Source of the DNA: Seleniivibrio woodruffii
Lineage (GTDB): Bacteria > Chrysiogenota > Deferribacteres > Deferribacterales > Geovibrionaceae
Direction: 5' to 3'
Length of the DNA stretch: 64,000 nucleotides
Assembly: GCF_004339245.1 (NCBI RefSeq)
Contig: NZ_SMGG01000003.1
Location: 992,770-1,056,769 of the forward strand
Shown here: positions 34,685-43,624 of the stretch, in pieces
How the letters are laid out: every line of letters begins with the position of its first letter
How positions within the stretch are numbered: the first letter of the stretch is position 1
The notes under the pieces: generated by a model
The model's input: only the letters and a program-made list of their open reading frames with translations
The model's database searches: none
What the model was told of the DNA's origin: nothing
Translations under genes and position numbers: made by a program

Positions 34685-35611
34685 ATGGCTAAAGTTCAGA
34701 GTCTGAACATAAGCGAAACTAAGGGGGTCAGAAAGACTCCGGTGGACAGTGTTAAGCTTGTCACTGATTTCGGGATTGCAAACGATGCCCACGCAGGCAA
34801 GTGGCACCGTCAGGTCAGTCTGCTGGCCACAGAGAGCATTAAGAAAATGAAGGACATGGGGCTTGATGTCACCAGCGGCGATTTCGCTGAGAACATCACA
34901 ACAGAGGGAATAGACCTCATGAGCCTCATCGTCGGCGATACAGTCAACATCGGCGGAGTCGATATCACCATCAGCCAGCTCGGTAAAATATGCCACCACA
35001 GATGTGCAATATTCTATCAGGCAGGGGACTGCGTTATGCCCCGTGAGGGCATATTCGGCGTGGTCCGAAATGACGGCGATATAAAAGTAGGAGATGAGGT
35101 CACTTTTAAACCCAAGGAAGGACTTTCCGTCTGCGTGATAACCCTCAGCGACAAGGGGAGCAAAGGCGAGAGAGAGGACGAAACAGGCCCCGCAGTGCTT
35201 AAGCTTCTGAAAGAAAAGCTGAATGTATGTTTCTCCAGAATCGAAATGCAGGCGGACGATCAGGAGCCTCTTGAGAACACACTTAAGTATATGTGCGATC
35301 TCCAGAAATTCGATCTTGTCGTAACAAACGGCTCAACAGGCGTGTCGCCCCGTGACATAGCTCCGGACGCAACGCTCAATGTCATCACCAAGCGTATGCC
35401 CGGTTTTGAAGAGGCTATGCGCATGGAGAGCTTTAAAAAGACCAACCGTGCCCTCATCAGCCGTGCTGTTGTGGGTGCAAGAGGCAACACACTCATAGTA
35501 AACGTGCCCGGCAGTCCCAAAGGGGCGGTGGAGAATCTTGAGGTCATCATCGACGCCATTCCCCACTGCATCGAAAAACTGCAAGGGTCCAAGGCGGACT
35601 GCGCACAGTGA
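34685..35611 (+). CDS. MOSC domain - MogA/MoaB domain fusion protein
   Basis: A 308-residue two-domain protein for molybdenum cofactor work. Residues 1-145 form a MOSC domain with the conserved Cys region GKICHHRCAIFYQAGDCVM in part, typical of proteins that handle molybdenum cofactor sulfur. Residues 150-308 are a MogA/MoaB domain (CVITLSDKGSKGEREDETGP, TNGSTGVSPRDIAPDAT) that adenylylates molybdopterin. Fusing both suggests coupled cofactor activation and transfer. It starts a plus-strand operon; the tmk GTG overlaps its stop. Confidence 0.9.
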   Translation: MAKVQSLNISETKGVRKTPVDSVKLVTDFGIANDAHAGKWHRQVSLLATESIKKMKDMGLDVTSGDFAENITTEGIDLMSLIVGDTVNIGGVDITISQLGKICHHRCAIFYQAGDCVMPREGIFGVVRNDGDIKVGDEVTFKPKEGLSVCVITLSDKGSKGEREDETGPAVLKLLKEKLNVCFSRIEMQADDQEPLENTLKYMCDLQKFDLVVTNGSTGVSPRDIAPDATLNVITKRMPGFEEAMRMESFKKTNRALISRAVVGARGNTLIVNVPGSPKGAVENLEVIIDAIPHCIEKLQGSKADCAQ

Positions 35612-36243
35612 AGGATTACCCGCTCTACATAGCTCTGGACGGAATAGACGGCTGCGGAAAGACCACTCTGTCTCAGGGCATCTATAAAGAATTTACAAAG
35701 CTCGGCCGCAGGGTGAAACTCACCCGCGAGCCGGGCGGTACCGAGGTCGGCATGCTTCTGCGCCAGCTTCTGGTGAACCAGAAGTTCGCCCTTGAGCCTG
35801 AGACTGAGCTGATGCTCTACTGTGCCGACAGGCTGGAGCACCAGACAAAACTGGTTCTGCCGAACCTTGAATCCGGCAGGGATGTCATAAGCGACAGGTT
35901 TTTGTCCTCGACCTATGCCTATCAGATTTTCGGCAGAGGTCTGGACAAGCCTTTTCTGGACTATCTGTCACAGCATAGTGTTAAAAGGATGCCCGATATA
36001 ACCTTTATCATCGATATAGACCCGAAAACGGCTCTGAACAGGGCTGTGGAGAGGCTGAAAAGGGACGGGATGATGCAGGACGAGGGCAAGTTCGAATCTC
36101 TGGGCACAGAGTTTTACGAAAAGGTTCACGAGGGTTTCGTCTGGTATGCGGACACCCATGAGAACGTATGGACAATAAACGGCATGCAGCCTAAAGAGGC
36201 TGTTCTGGCCGACGTTATGGCTATTCTGGATAACTTTGTATGA
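35608..36243 (+). CDS. tmk: Thymidylate kinase
   Basis: A 211-residue P-loop kinase that phosphorylates dTMP. Motifs are the P-loop DGIDGCGKTTLS, REPGGTEVG, and SDRFLSSTYAYQ. It begins at a GTG overlapping the MOSC-MogA stop, and its own stop overlaps holB by four bases. The order tmk-holB-ricT-metG resembles that of many Gram-positive genomes. Confidence 0.95.
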   Translation: MKDYPLYIALDGIDGCGKTTLSQGIYKEFTKLGRRVKLTREPGGTEVGMLLRQLLVNQKFALEPETELMLYCADRLEHQTKLVLPNLESGRDVISDRFLSSTYAYQIFGRGLDKPFLDYLSQHSVKRMPDITFIIDIDPKTALNRAVERLKRDGMMQDEGKFESLGTEFYEKVHEGFVWYADTHENVWTINGMQPKEAVLADVMAILDNFV

Positions 36244-37118
36244 AAATCATAGGGCATGAGAAGGAAAAAGAGATCTTCGGCAGGGTTCTGAAAGAGAACA
36301 GACTGCATCATGCCTATATACTCAGCGGCCGTGAGGGCACAGGAAAAAAACTTTTTGCAAAAGCACTTGCAAAGGCTGTGCTGTGCGAGAACGGTGCATT
36401 TCTCACCGACTGCAAATGCCGTCAGTGCGTTCTGGCGGACAGCGGCGCACATCCGGATATACACATCATAGAGGAATCCCCGCTTAAGATAGACAAAGCG
36501 AGGGAGATATCGGCCGACGCCTTCATGACGCCGCTTACGGCAAGAAAAAAGGCATATGTAATCGACAGTGCGGATACCTTCGGACAGGAGGCGGCCAACG
36601 CACTGCTGAAAACCCTTGAGGAACCTCCGGCGGACACATATTTCTTTCTTATAACATCCCGATATCCGCAGGTTCTGCACACCATCCGCTCAAGATGCAT
36701 CAGCATAGGCTTCGGGCTTCTCAGCGACGATGAGGTCTGTGAGGTGGTGAGCTCAAACAGCGACAAAACCGACGATGAGATAAAGGCGGCCGTGGCAATC
36801 AGCTCCGGTTCGGCCGGATATGCTCTGTACATGCTTGAAAATATGGAAAAACAGCCCACGTTCGGCAAAACGCTGAACCCCGTTGAGCTGTTTTTTGAGA
36901 TAGAATCTCTGGACGACAAAGAGAAAGTGCGTGCCTACTGCGCTTCGCTGTACGGCTATCTCCTTGAAAAATATAAGAGAACGGGTAACGAAACTCTGCT
37001 CGATTTCTCCAACTATTTACTGGATATTTTAAAAAGGCTTGAGTATAATGTCAGTTTAGACATATTCAGGCTTGACCTGTACATAAAAACTATTGAGGTA
37101 CTTAGTGAGAAAAGTTAA
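36240..37118 (+). CDS. holB: DNA polymerase III delta' subunit
   Basis: A 292-residue AAA+ protein of the clamp loader. Visible are HHAYILSGREGTGKK (Walker A-like with GTGKK), a zinc-binding cluster CKCRQC, SADTFGQEAANALLKTLEEPP and the sensor-1 SRYPQVLHTIRSRC. These are standard for delta'. The gene overlaps tmk and ricT on both sides, so all are translated together. Confidence 0.92.
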   Translation: MKIIGHEKEKEIFGRVLKENRLHHAYILSGREGTGKKLFAKALAKAVLCENGAFLTDCKCRQCVLADSGAHPDIHIIEESPLKIDKAREISADAFMTPLTARKKAYVIDSADTFGQEAANALLKTLEEPPADTYFFLITSRYPQVLHTIRSRCISIGFGLLSDDEVCEVVSSNSDKTDDEIKAAVAISSGSAGYALYMLENMEKQPTFGKTLNPVELFFEIESLDDKEKVRAYCASLYGYLLEKYKRTGNETLLDFSNYLLDILKRLEYNVSLDIFRLDLYIKTIEVLSEKS

Positions 37119-37851
37119 TGCCATAGGCGTGGCCTTCAAGCCCGCAGGCAAGATATATGATTTCCTCTCTTGCGGCGTTGAGGCCAAATTCGGAGAGAAA
37201 GTTATCGTTGAAACCGAAAAGGGCGAGGACATGGCAAACGTGATTCATTCCGCCCGTGACATAGAAGTGGACGACAAAGCGGAGATGAAAAACGTCATCC
37301 GCAAAGCCACCATGGCCGATTTTGAACAGCGCAAAATAAACGCCGCAGACGAACCGGCGGCTTTCAAGGCTTGCAAAGAATTCGTGGTTCAGCATAATCT
37401 GGACATGAAGCTCCTCAAGGCGGAATATACGCTGGACAGAAGCAAGCTGACGTTCTTTTTCACAGCTGACGGCAGAATAGACTTCCGCCTGCTGGTGCGT
37501 GACCTCGCAAGGGTATTCCGCACCCGCATCGAAATGAGACAGGTCGGCGTTCGGGACGCCACCAAGATGATAGGCGGATTCGGCCTCTGCGGCAAAGAGT
37601 TCTGCTGTTCCACCTTCTTAAGAAAATTTGACAACATATCAATAAAAATGGCCAAAGATCAGAACCTCATCCTGAACCCCACGAAAATTTCCGGGGTTTG
37701 CGGAAGGCTTATGTGCTGTCTGATGTATGAAAAGGATTCATACGACGGCGATATAGTTTCATGCTGCCGCAAACAGCAGCCCGTTATGGAGGGTGACGAT
37801 ATGGTGCGGCTGAAAGACCTGCTCGACGACCATTCCGGAGGAGAGATATGA
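37105..37851 (+). CDS. ricT: PSP1-domain protein RicT/YaaT-like
   Basis: A 248-residue PSP1 (RicT/YaaT) protein. Two Cys-rich stretches, GFGLCGKEFCCSTFL and VCGRLMCCLMYE, are those that ligate iron-sulfur clusters in the Bacillus RicAFT complex, where it helps RNA processing and phosphorelay control. The GTG at 37105 is preferred, with GAGG six bases upstream; a TTG at 37093 is the alternative. The position between holB and metG matches the Bacillus order. No RicA or RicF is nearby, so the role here may be partly different. Confidence 0.88.
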   Translation: MRKVNAIGVAFKPAGKIYDFLSCGVEAKFGEKVIVETEKGEDMANVIHSARDIEVDDKAEMKNVIRKATMADFEQRKINAADEPAAFKACKEFVVQHNLDMKLLKAEYTLDRSKLTFFFTADGRIDFRLLVRDLARVFRTRIEMRQVGVRDATKMIGGFGLCGKEFCCSTFLRKFDNISIKMAKDQNLILNPTKISGVCGRLMCCLMYEKDSYDGDIVSCCRKQQPVMEGDDMVRLKDLLDDHSGGEI

Positions 37852-39782
37852 GCGAGAGAACATTTTATATCACCACGCCTATTTACTATGTAAACGACGT
37901 GCCCCACATCGGCCATGCGTATACAACTGTGGCGTGTGACACCATCAGCAGATATAAAAGGCTCTGCGGCTACGACGTAAATTTCCTGACGGGAACCGAC
38001 GAACATGGCCAGAAGATCGAACAGGCGGCTCAGAAGCGGAACATAACCCCCAAACAGCTTGCAGATGAAGTTGTGACCAGATATCAGAGCCTGTGGGAGA
38101 AACTCAATATTTCAAATACTGACTTCATCCGCACAACTGACGAAAGACATAAAGAGGGTGTACGCAAGATCTTCCGCACAATGCGGGACAAAGGCGACAT
38201 CTACGTCGACCACTACGAAGGCTGGTACTGCACCCCCTGCGAAACCTACCTCACAGAAACCCAGCTGCTTGAGGGCAATGCATGCCCCTCTTGCGGACGT
38301 GAGACAGCGAAGCTGAAAGAGCCCAGCTACTTCTTCAAAATGAGCAAATACGGTGATGCGCTCCTTAAACATATCGAAGCGAATAAGGATTTCATCCGCC
38401 CCGAATCGAGAAGAAACGAAATAATATCATTCATAAAAGAGGGTCTGCGTGACCTCTCCGTATCCCGTGTGTCCTTTAAATGGGGCATTCCGGTTCCGGA
38501 GGACGAAGACCATGTTATCTACGTATGGATAGACGCACTGACCAACTATATCGCCGCTCTCGGCTACGGCAACGCAGACGACAGCAATTTCGGCAAATAC
38601 TGGCCTGCGGATTTCCATGTGGTCGGCAAAGATATTCTCCGCTTCCACACCGTCTATTGGCCTACAATGCTTATGAGTGCGGAACTTCCTCTGCCCAAAA
38701 GCGTTTTCGCACACGGCTGGTGGACTGTCGAGGGGCAGAAGATGTCCAAATCCATGGGCAACGCAATCGACCCCAACTGGCTTGTTGAGAAGTTCGGCGT
38801 GGATGCCATCCGCTATTTCCTGCTGAGGGAGGTTCCCTTCGGTCTGGACGGCGACTTTTCGTTCAAAGGTCTCATCCACCGCATCAACGGCGATCTGGCC
38901 AACGACCTCGGAAACCTGCTGAACCGTACAATGGGAATGGTCAACCGCTACTTTGACGGAACAGTGCCCGCATACACCGACAGAAGCGAATATGACGAGG
39001 CTCTGGAAGCCCTCATCAGCAAAGTTTTTGACGATGTGGACACACACCTGAACAACCTTGCGTTCAACAAGGCGCTTGCTTCCCTCTGGGAGCTTGTGAG
39101 CGCACTGAACAAATATATCGACGACAACGCACCCTGGGCTCTGGCGAAGGATGAGGCGAAGAAAGCCCGTCTGGGTTCCGTGCTCTACACAGTGCTGGAC
39201 GGCATCCGTCTGGTGTCTCTGCTGCTCTATCCTTTCGTGCCGGATACTGCGCTTAAGATAAGAAAACAGCTGAACACATCACTGGACATTGAAAAAGCTG
39301 ACGAAAACTCGCTGAAAGCCGTCCGCAGACTGGAAAGCGGTCAGAAACTGGGCGAGGCCGAACAGCTTTTCCCCAGAATAGATGAAAAAGAGATGCTGGA
39401 ATCACTGAAACCCGCAGAAAAATCCGCAGATGTTAAAAAGGCGGAAGCGGCGGCGGATGCCATCGATTTCGCATATTTTTCGAAAATGGTCATAAAGGCC
39501 GGAAAGGTTGTGGAGTCCGAGCGGGTTGAGAAATCCGACAAGCTCCTCAAACTTAAAGTTGACCTCGGCGACGGCGATATCCGTCAGGTGGTCTCCGGCA
39601 TCGCCAAGAGCTATCAGGCGGAAGAGATGCTGGGTAAAACGGTAGCCGTTGTGGCTAACCTGAAACCCGCAAAGCTGATGAACATCCAGTCCGAGGCTAT
39701 GATACTTGCGGCCACACAGGCTGACAAGCATGTGGTCATCGAACTGCCCGACAGCATTGAAGCAGGAACGATAATTAAGTAA
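37848..39782 (+). CDS. metG: Methionyl-tRNA synthetase
   Basis: A 644-residue class I synthetase. HIGH is at residues 20-23 (PHIGHAYTTV), KMSKS near residue 300 (GQKMSKSMGNAI), and a zinc-binding CxxC pair set lies in CTPCET and CPSCG. A C-terminal EMAP/Trbp111-like tRNA-binding domain occupies the last 110 residues (FSKMVIKAGKVVESERVEKSDKLLKLKVDLG in part). It is the last gene of the tmk-holB-ricT run. Its start overlaps ricT by four bases. Confidence 0.96.
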   Translation: MSERTFYITTPIYYVNDVPHIGHAYTTVACDTISRYKRLCGYDVNFLTGTDEHGQKIEQAAQKRNITPKQLADEVVTRYQSLWEKLNISNTDFIRTTDERHKEGVRKIFRTMRDKGDIYVDHYEGWYCTPCETYLTETQLLEGNACPSCGRETAKLKEPSYFFKMSKYGDALLKHIEANKDFIRPESRRNEIISFIKEGLRDLSVSRVSFKWGIPVPEDEDHVIYVWIDALTNYIAALGYGNADDSNFGKYWPADFHVVGKDILRFHTVYWPTMLMSAELPLPKSVFAHGWWTVEGQKMSKSMGNAIDPNWLVEKFGVDAIRYFLLREVPFGLDGDFSFKGLIHRINGDLANDLGNLLNRTMGMVNRYFDGTVPAYTDRSEYDEALEALISKVFDDVDTHLNNLAFNKALASLWELVSALNKYIDDNAPWALAKDEAKKARLGSVLYTVLDGIRLVSLLLYPFVPDTALKIRKQLNTSLDIEKADENSLKAVRRLESGQKLGEAEQLFPRIDEKEMLESLKPAEKSADVKKAEAAADAIDFAYFSKMVIKAGKVVESERVEKSDKLLKLKVDLGDGDIRQVVSGIAKSYQAEEMLGKTVAVVANLKPAKLMNIQSEAMILAATQADKHVVIELPDSIEAGTIIK

Positions 39783-39803
39783 TTTTCAGATAATCAATAA
39801 TCT

Positions 39804-39854
39804 AGATCCCCCTTTAACCCTCCTTTATTGAAGGAGGGTTGGGGCGGATTTTTT
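39804..39854. repeat. Dispersed repeat family R1, possible metG terminator
   Basis: AACCCTCCTT and AAGGAGGGTT form a strong hairpin around TATTG, followed by GGGGCGGATTTTTT. The T run suggests it may act as a terminator behind metG. Same family as 6676 and 22661. Confidence 0.75.
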
Positions 39855-39870
39855 CTCTTTAAGGCATATA

Positions 39871-40713
39871 ATGATAAACAAATCCGGAAGTCCCCTGCAC
39901 CACCAGTTTCTTATGGAGCTGGAAGCGGCAGGAAAGGCGGGGGCGTTCTTCACAGATTCCCACGCCCACATACATATGGAACCCATTGCCGCCGAAATGG
40001 CGGAAGTTCTTAAACGTGCACAGGCGAACCATGTCCGCCGTGTCGTTACCATCGGATGCGGCTATGAGGACAGTCTCCTCGCTCAGACGGCCGCCGAAAC
40101 CTACGAAAACGTCTTTTTCGCCGCAGGAATACACCCTCACGATTCTGCTGAAACACCTGATAATGCTGATGAGCTGTTTGGCAGTATTTTTAAGCATCCC
40201 AAATGCATTGCGGTCGGTGAGATAGGTCTGGATTACTACTACGACCATTCTCCACGTGACGTTCAGCAGGACGTTTTCAGGCATTTTTTGAGGCTGGCTG
40301 TTGAGCACGAAAAACCTGTTGTTATACACAACCGTGACTCCGCAGAGGACTGCGTGCGGATACTGAACGACGAAGTGAAAGGGCGTGACCGAAACGGCAT
40401 AATCCATTGTTTCAGCGGCGACATCGAGCTTCTGCGCTGGGCACTGGACAACGGATTTTATATATCCTATGCAGGGCCTGTGACCTATGCCAAATCCGAC
40501 GACCTGAGAGCCACTCTCCAGTATGTCCCCGTTGACAGGCTGCTTGTTGAGACCGACTGTCCCTATCTTTCGCCGATGCCTTTCAGAGGCAAGACAAACG
40601 AGCCGGCCAACACCGTTTATAACGCTTATGAAATTTCCACAATAAAAAGCATGAATTTATACGATTTTGCGGTACAATTAGAAAAGAACTATAAATATCT
40701 TTTTCAGGCTTGA
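39871..40713 (+). CDS. tatD: TatD-family DNase
   Basis: A 280-residue TIM-barrel metallohydrolase. The HxH motif is in DSHAHIHM, the metal-bridging Glu in GEIGLDYYYD, further His in VIHNRDSAED and IIHCFSGD, and the final Asp in VETDCPYLSP. TatD proteins act as 3'-5' exonucleases in DNA repair and degradation. The N-terminal 25 residues before the HxH are longer than usual, so the start may be internal. The response regulator follows three bases on. Confidence 0.92.
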   Translation: MINKSGSPLHHQFLMELEAAGKAGAFFTDSHAHIHMEPIAAEMAEVLKRAQANHVRRVVTIGCGYEDSLLAQTAAETYENVFFAAGIHPHDSAETPDNADELFGSIFKHPKCIAVGEIGLDYYYDHSPRDVQQDVFRHFLRLAVEHEKPVVIHNRDSAEDCVRILNDEVKGRDRNGIIHCFSGDIELLRWALDNGFYISYAGPVTYAKSDDLRATLQYVPVDRLLVETDCPYLSPMPFRGKTNEPANTVYNAYEISTIKSMNLYDFAVQLEKNYKYLFQA

Positions 40714-40716
40714 TTA

Positions 40717-41079
40717 ATGAAACACAAAGTGCTGCTTGCGGATGATAACGAATCTGAACTCTCTGCCCTTAAAGAGCTTTTCGAGGCAGAGGGATATGAG
40801 GTTGATACCGCCGAGAACGGACTTTTTGCCCGGGAAATGGTTAAGGAAAAGGAATACGACCTGATTGTAACCGACCTTGTTATGCCGGTTTCCGACGGGA
40901 TACAGTTTCTGTATTCCATAGGCGACAGGGGCAGAGCTATTCCCGTCATAGTCCTGACAGGCTACAACCGCCTGGACAATATGCTCAACGCCTACCAGAT
41001 GGGTGCTGTGGACATTCTCTACAAACCCTATGACGTGTCACAGCTTCTGGAGCTTTGCGCTAAGGTTTTGAAGAAATAA
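40717..41079 (+). CDS. Single-domain response regulator (CheY-like)
   Basis: A 120-residue receiver domain with the acidic pair in LADDNE, D53 in VTDLVMP, T81 in LTGY and K103 in YKPYD. No output domain is present. It follows tatD directly and precedes uspA. No partner kinase gene is nearby, so its input is unknown. Confidence 0.92.
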   Translation: MKHKVLLADDNESELSALKELFEAEGYEVDTAENGLFAREMVKEKEYDLIVTDLVMPVSDGIQFLYSIGDRGRAIPVIVLTGYNRLDNMLNAYQMGAVDILYKPYDVSQLLELCAKVLKK

Positions 41080-41095
41080 TCTAACGGAGGACGAT

Positions 41096-41554
41096 ATGAC
41101 AATAAACGTTAAAAAGATCCTGTATCCTACAGATTTCTCCGACCCGTCGGCATATGCGCTCAACTATGCGGCGGAGATGGCAAAACTTTTCGATGCGGAG
41201 CTTGAGCTTCTGCACGTTATGCTGGATGAAAGCCAGCTGGTATCCTTTTATCTGCCCCAGATAACCGTGCAGAACCTCGCAAAGGATATGGAGGACGGAG
41301 CTACAGCCAAACTTAAGGATTTCATAGCGAACGCAGAGGTTCTTAAGGGCGTGAAGTATAAATATACCATGACGAAAGGTATTGCTGACGAGGAGATAGT
41401 GCGCGCGGCGCAGGCCTCAGGTGCAGACCTTATAGTGATCGGAACACACGGACGCACAGGGTTCGAGCATGTTCTTTTCGGCTCAACGGCCGAAAAAGTT
41501 GTGCGCAAGGCTCCCTGTCCTGTGCTCACCGTCAGAAAGAAAGAGGAAGATTAA
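41096..41554 (+). CDS. uspA: Universal stress protein UspA family
   Basis: A 152-residue Usp domain. ILYPTDFSDPS at the start and GTHGRTGFEHVLFGSTAEKV near the end give the G-x2-G-x9-G-S/T motif of the ATP-binding class. It probably responds to stress or starvation; the exact role is not seen. GGAGG lies eight bases before the ATG. Confidence 0.93.
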   Translation: MTINVKKILYPTDFSDPSAYALNYAAEMAKLFDAELELLHVMLDESQLVSFYLPQITVQNLAKDMEDGATAKLKDFIANAEVLKGVKYKYTMTKGIADEEIVRAAQASGADLIVIGTHGRTGFEHVLFGSTAEKVVRKAPCPVLTVRKKEED

Positions 41555-41560
41555 TCTGCG

Positions 41561-41585
41561 GGGCGGCTTCGGCCGCCCTTTTTTT
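41561..41585 (+). terminator. Rho-independent terminator after uspA
   Basis: GGGCGGC and GCCGCCC form a 7-bp stem closed by TTCG, followed by seven T residues. Confidence 0.9.
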
Positions 41586-41721
41586 GCCCGTCGGCTGTTC
41601 CAGCTTTTCAAACCATTATCTGCTCTCTTTGTGTTGTCTTAACTTAAAAAACATGGATTTTCCTGCAATGATTGTTTATAAATGTATCCGGACACGACAT
41701 GCGTGCATTTGGGGAGGACAA

Positions 41722-42084
41722 ATGAGCACACCTGACACCAGTATGAAAAAGGTACTTGTCCGCAGTCTGATCACAATAGTGATCGTATTTGTTGCGGCAT
41801 GGAGCTTTAACCTTTTTTATGAAGGCAATAAGACAAGACTTCTGAAAAAATTCGATACCGATGCTGAAGCGAACAGCGCACTTAAGCCGTTCCATCTGGA
41901 GCACTTTAAGGCGAACCTGGACTGCGGAGCCTGCCACGAGGGCGGGGTTCAGCATGAACAGCCCCTGAAGAAGACGAAAGAGGCGGTCTGCTTCACATGC
42001 CACGATAAGATCAGACAGGCTCAGGCAGTTCCGGCCAACGACGACTGCAAAGCCTGCCACACAAAACAAGTTAAAAGAAAGTGA
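41722..42084 (+). CDS. Membrane-anchored triheme c-type cytochrome
   Basis: A 120-residue protein with three CxxCH haem-binding sites, CGACH (68-72), CFTCH (90-94) and CKACH (109-113). A single N-terminal membrane segment (residues 12-33) is uncleaved, leaving the haem part in the periplasm. The start at 41722 has GGGGAGG upstream; the open frame continues upstream without homology. It resembles small NapC/cytochrome c7-like electron carriers of anaerobic respirers. yedF follows eight bases after the stop, so they are co-transcribed. The redox partners are not visible. Confidence 0.85.
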   Translation: MSTPDTSMKKVLVRSLITIVIVFVAAWSFNLFYEGNKTRLLKKFDTDAEANSALKPFHLEHFKANLDCGACHEGGVQHEQPLKKTKEAVCFTCHDKIRQAQAVPANDDCKACHTKQVKRK

Positions 42085-42092
42085 GGAATAAT

Positions 42093-42668
42093 ATGATAGA
42101 CGCAAGAGGATTAGCCTGCCCCCAGCCTGTTCTGCTTATGAAAGCGGAGCTTGAAAAAACAGCCGAAGGTGTTGTCTCGATAACTGTAGACAACAAAGGC
42201 TCAAGTATAAATGTTAAAAACTTCTGTGAGGCCAACGGCTGCACAGTGACCGTGACCGAGCTTGCGGACGGCTGTTTCCGCATAGATGCCGCAAAGGGCT
42301 ACGACTGCGATGTTGCGGAGAAGAAAGCTGTATCCGACACAGTTGTGTTTGTAACAGGCGAGTGCATAGGCAGCGAAGAGCCGGAACTGGGTAAAATGCT
42401 GATGAAGGGCTTTCTGGCAAACCTTAAGAACGTGGAAAACCTGCCCAAAACGGTTATCTTCGTTAACAACAGCGTGCGCCTTGTAACTCTGAACCTCGAA
42501 GTTGCCGAAACTGTTAAGGAGCTTGAGGACAAAGGTGTGGAAATCCTTGCGTGCGGAGCATGTCTTAACTATTTTAATCTTGTTGACGAGCTTAAGGTCG
42601 GCAGTGTGACTGACGGTCATACAGTTGCAAACAAGCTCTTCAATGCAGGAAAAGTAGTAAGACTGTAA
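42093..42668 (+). CDS. yedF: YedF-type sulfurtransferase-like selenium metabolism protein
   Basis: A 191-residue two-part protein. Residues 1-75 form a TusA fold with the active Cys in ARGLACPQPVLLMK (C9). Residues 90-191 are a DsrE/YchN-like domain (VVFVTGECIG, VEILACGACLNYF). This combination is the YedF family, found often near selenium metabolism genes, although no selD or selA is in the window. GAGG six bases upstream supports the ATG at 42093. Confidence 0.85.
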   Translation: MIDARGLACPQPVLLMKAELEKTAEGVVSITVDNKGSSINVKNFCEANGCTVTVTELADGCFRIDAAKGYDCDVAEKKAVSDTVVFVTGECIGSEEPELGKMLMKGFLANLKNVENLPKTVIFVNNSVRLVTLNLEVAETVKELEDKGVEILACGACLNYFNLVDELKVGSVTDGHTVANKLFNAGKVVRL

Positions 42669-42680
42669 AAGGACAAATCA

Positions 42681-43355
42681 TTGTTCCCATTGTCTGATTC
42701 GTTTAAAACCGGAATATTCCCAGTGGTCACACTGGGCATAATACTCATTAATGTGTTTGTGTTCTGGATCATGTATATGGGTGTGAACGCACAGCCCAAC
42801 TATTTCATAGGCCACTACGGACTGATACCCCGTGAGCTTTTCATGCCTTCGGAGGTTCTGCCTTTTTCTGAAAAGATGCAGTCTGTGATAGCTCACATGT
42901 TCATGCACGGCGGCTTTATGCACATCTTCGGCAACATGTATTTCCTGTATATTTTCGGGGATAACGTTGAGGAGCGGATGGGGCATTTCGGCTTTGCTCT
43001 GATGTATCTGGTTTTCGGTCTGGCTGCCGCCGGGGTTCAGGTGTTCACCGACCCCGCATCGGGTATCCCCATGGTGGGTGCCAGCGGTGCTCTGGCGGGA
43101 GTTATGGGTGCGTACTGGGTCTTTTTTCCCAGATCACACATACGGACGCTGATCCTTTTTCCGTTCAGCGTTATAAACATTCCGGCGTTCATCTATCTGT
43201 TTCTGTGGCTGGGGCTGCAGTTTTTCGGACTGTTGGGCGGCGGATCCAGCATAGCGTTCATGGCGCATATCGGCGGTTTTTTGGCGGGAGTTCTTTCCGC
43301 ATTGATATATAAAAGCGTGGGCACTGCGCCCCGAAGAAGATACCAGCGGTATTGA
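42681..43355 (+). CDS. Rhomboid-family intramembrane serine protease
   Basis: A 224-residue polytopic protein with the rhomboid catalytic dyad: Ser135 in VGASGALAG and His196 in AHIGGFLAG, with the supporting HIFGNMYFL motif (N85). About six membrane segments. It would cut single-pass membrane proteins within the bilayer. It starts at a TTG after AAAAGG, and its stop lies 20 bases before the hypC start. Confidence 0.9.
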   Translation: MFPLSDSFKTGIFPVVTLGIILINVFVFWIMYMGVNAQPNYFIGHYGLIPRELFMPSEVLPFSEKMQSVIAHMFMHGGFMHIFGNMYFLYIFGDNVEERMGHFGFALMYLVFGLAAAGVQVFTDPASGIPMVGASGALAGVMGAYWVFFPRSHIRTLILFPFSVINIPAFIYLFLWLGLQFFGLLGGGSSIAFMAHIGGFLAGVLSALIYKSVGTAPRRRYQRY

Positions 43356-43375
43356 TTAATAAAAGGAGTGACATT

Positions 43376-43624
43376 ATGTGTCTCGGTTTTCCCGGTAAAA
43401 TAGTTGAAATGGACGAATATTCCGCAGTAGTGGACATTGCAGGCACAAAGAGGGATGTGTCGATAATGATGCTTCCCGATGAGGTCGTCGTCGGCGACTG
43501 GGTAATGGTTCATGCGGGAATGGCGCTGGCGAGGATGGACGAGGAGGATGCTCACGCAACTCTGGAAGCCCTTGCCATGCTGGCGGAGGAAATGGACAGG
43601 ATGGATGCGGATGAAACTAATTGA
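43376..43624 (+). CDS. hypC: Hydrogenase maturation factor HypC
   Basis: An 82-residue HypC/HupF chaperone starting MCLGFPGKIVE, where Cys2 carries the Fe(CN)2CO unit for [NiFe] hydrogenase. The ATG at 43376 is chosen because the protein must start MC and AAGGAG precedes it. It overlaps hypD by 14 bases. HypC and HypD form the complex that builds the iron centre; the rest of the hyp set and a hydrogenase are not in the window. Confidence 0.95.
   Translation: MCLGFPGKIVEMDEYSAVVDIAGTKRDVSIMMLPDEVVVGDWVMVHAGMALARMDEEDAHATLEALAMLAEEMDRMDADETN

Noticed and set aside
41584-41721. N-terminal extension of the triheme cytochrome
   Set aside because: It begins in the uspA terminator tail and a strong GGGGAGG precedes the ATG at 41722.
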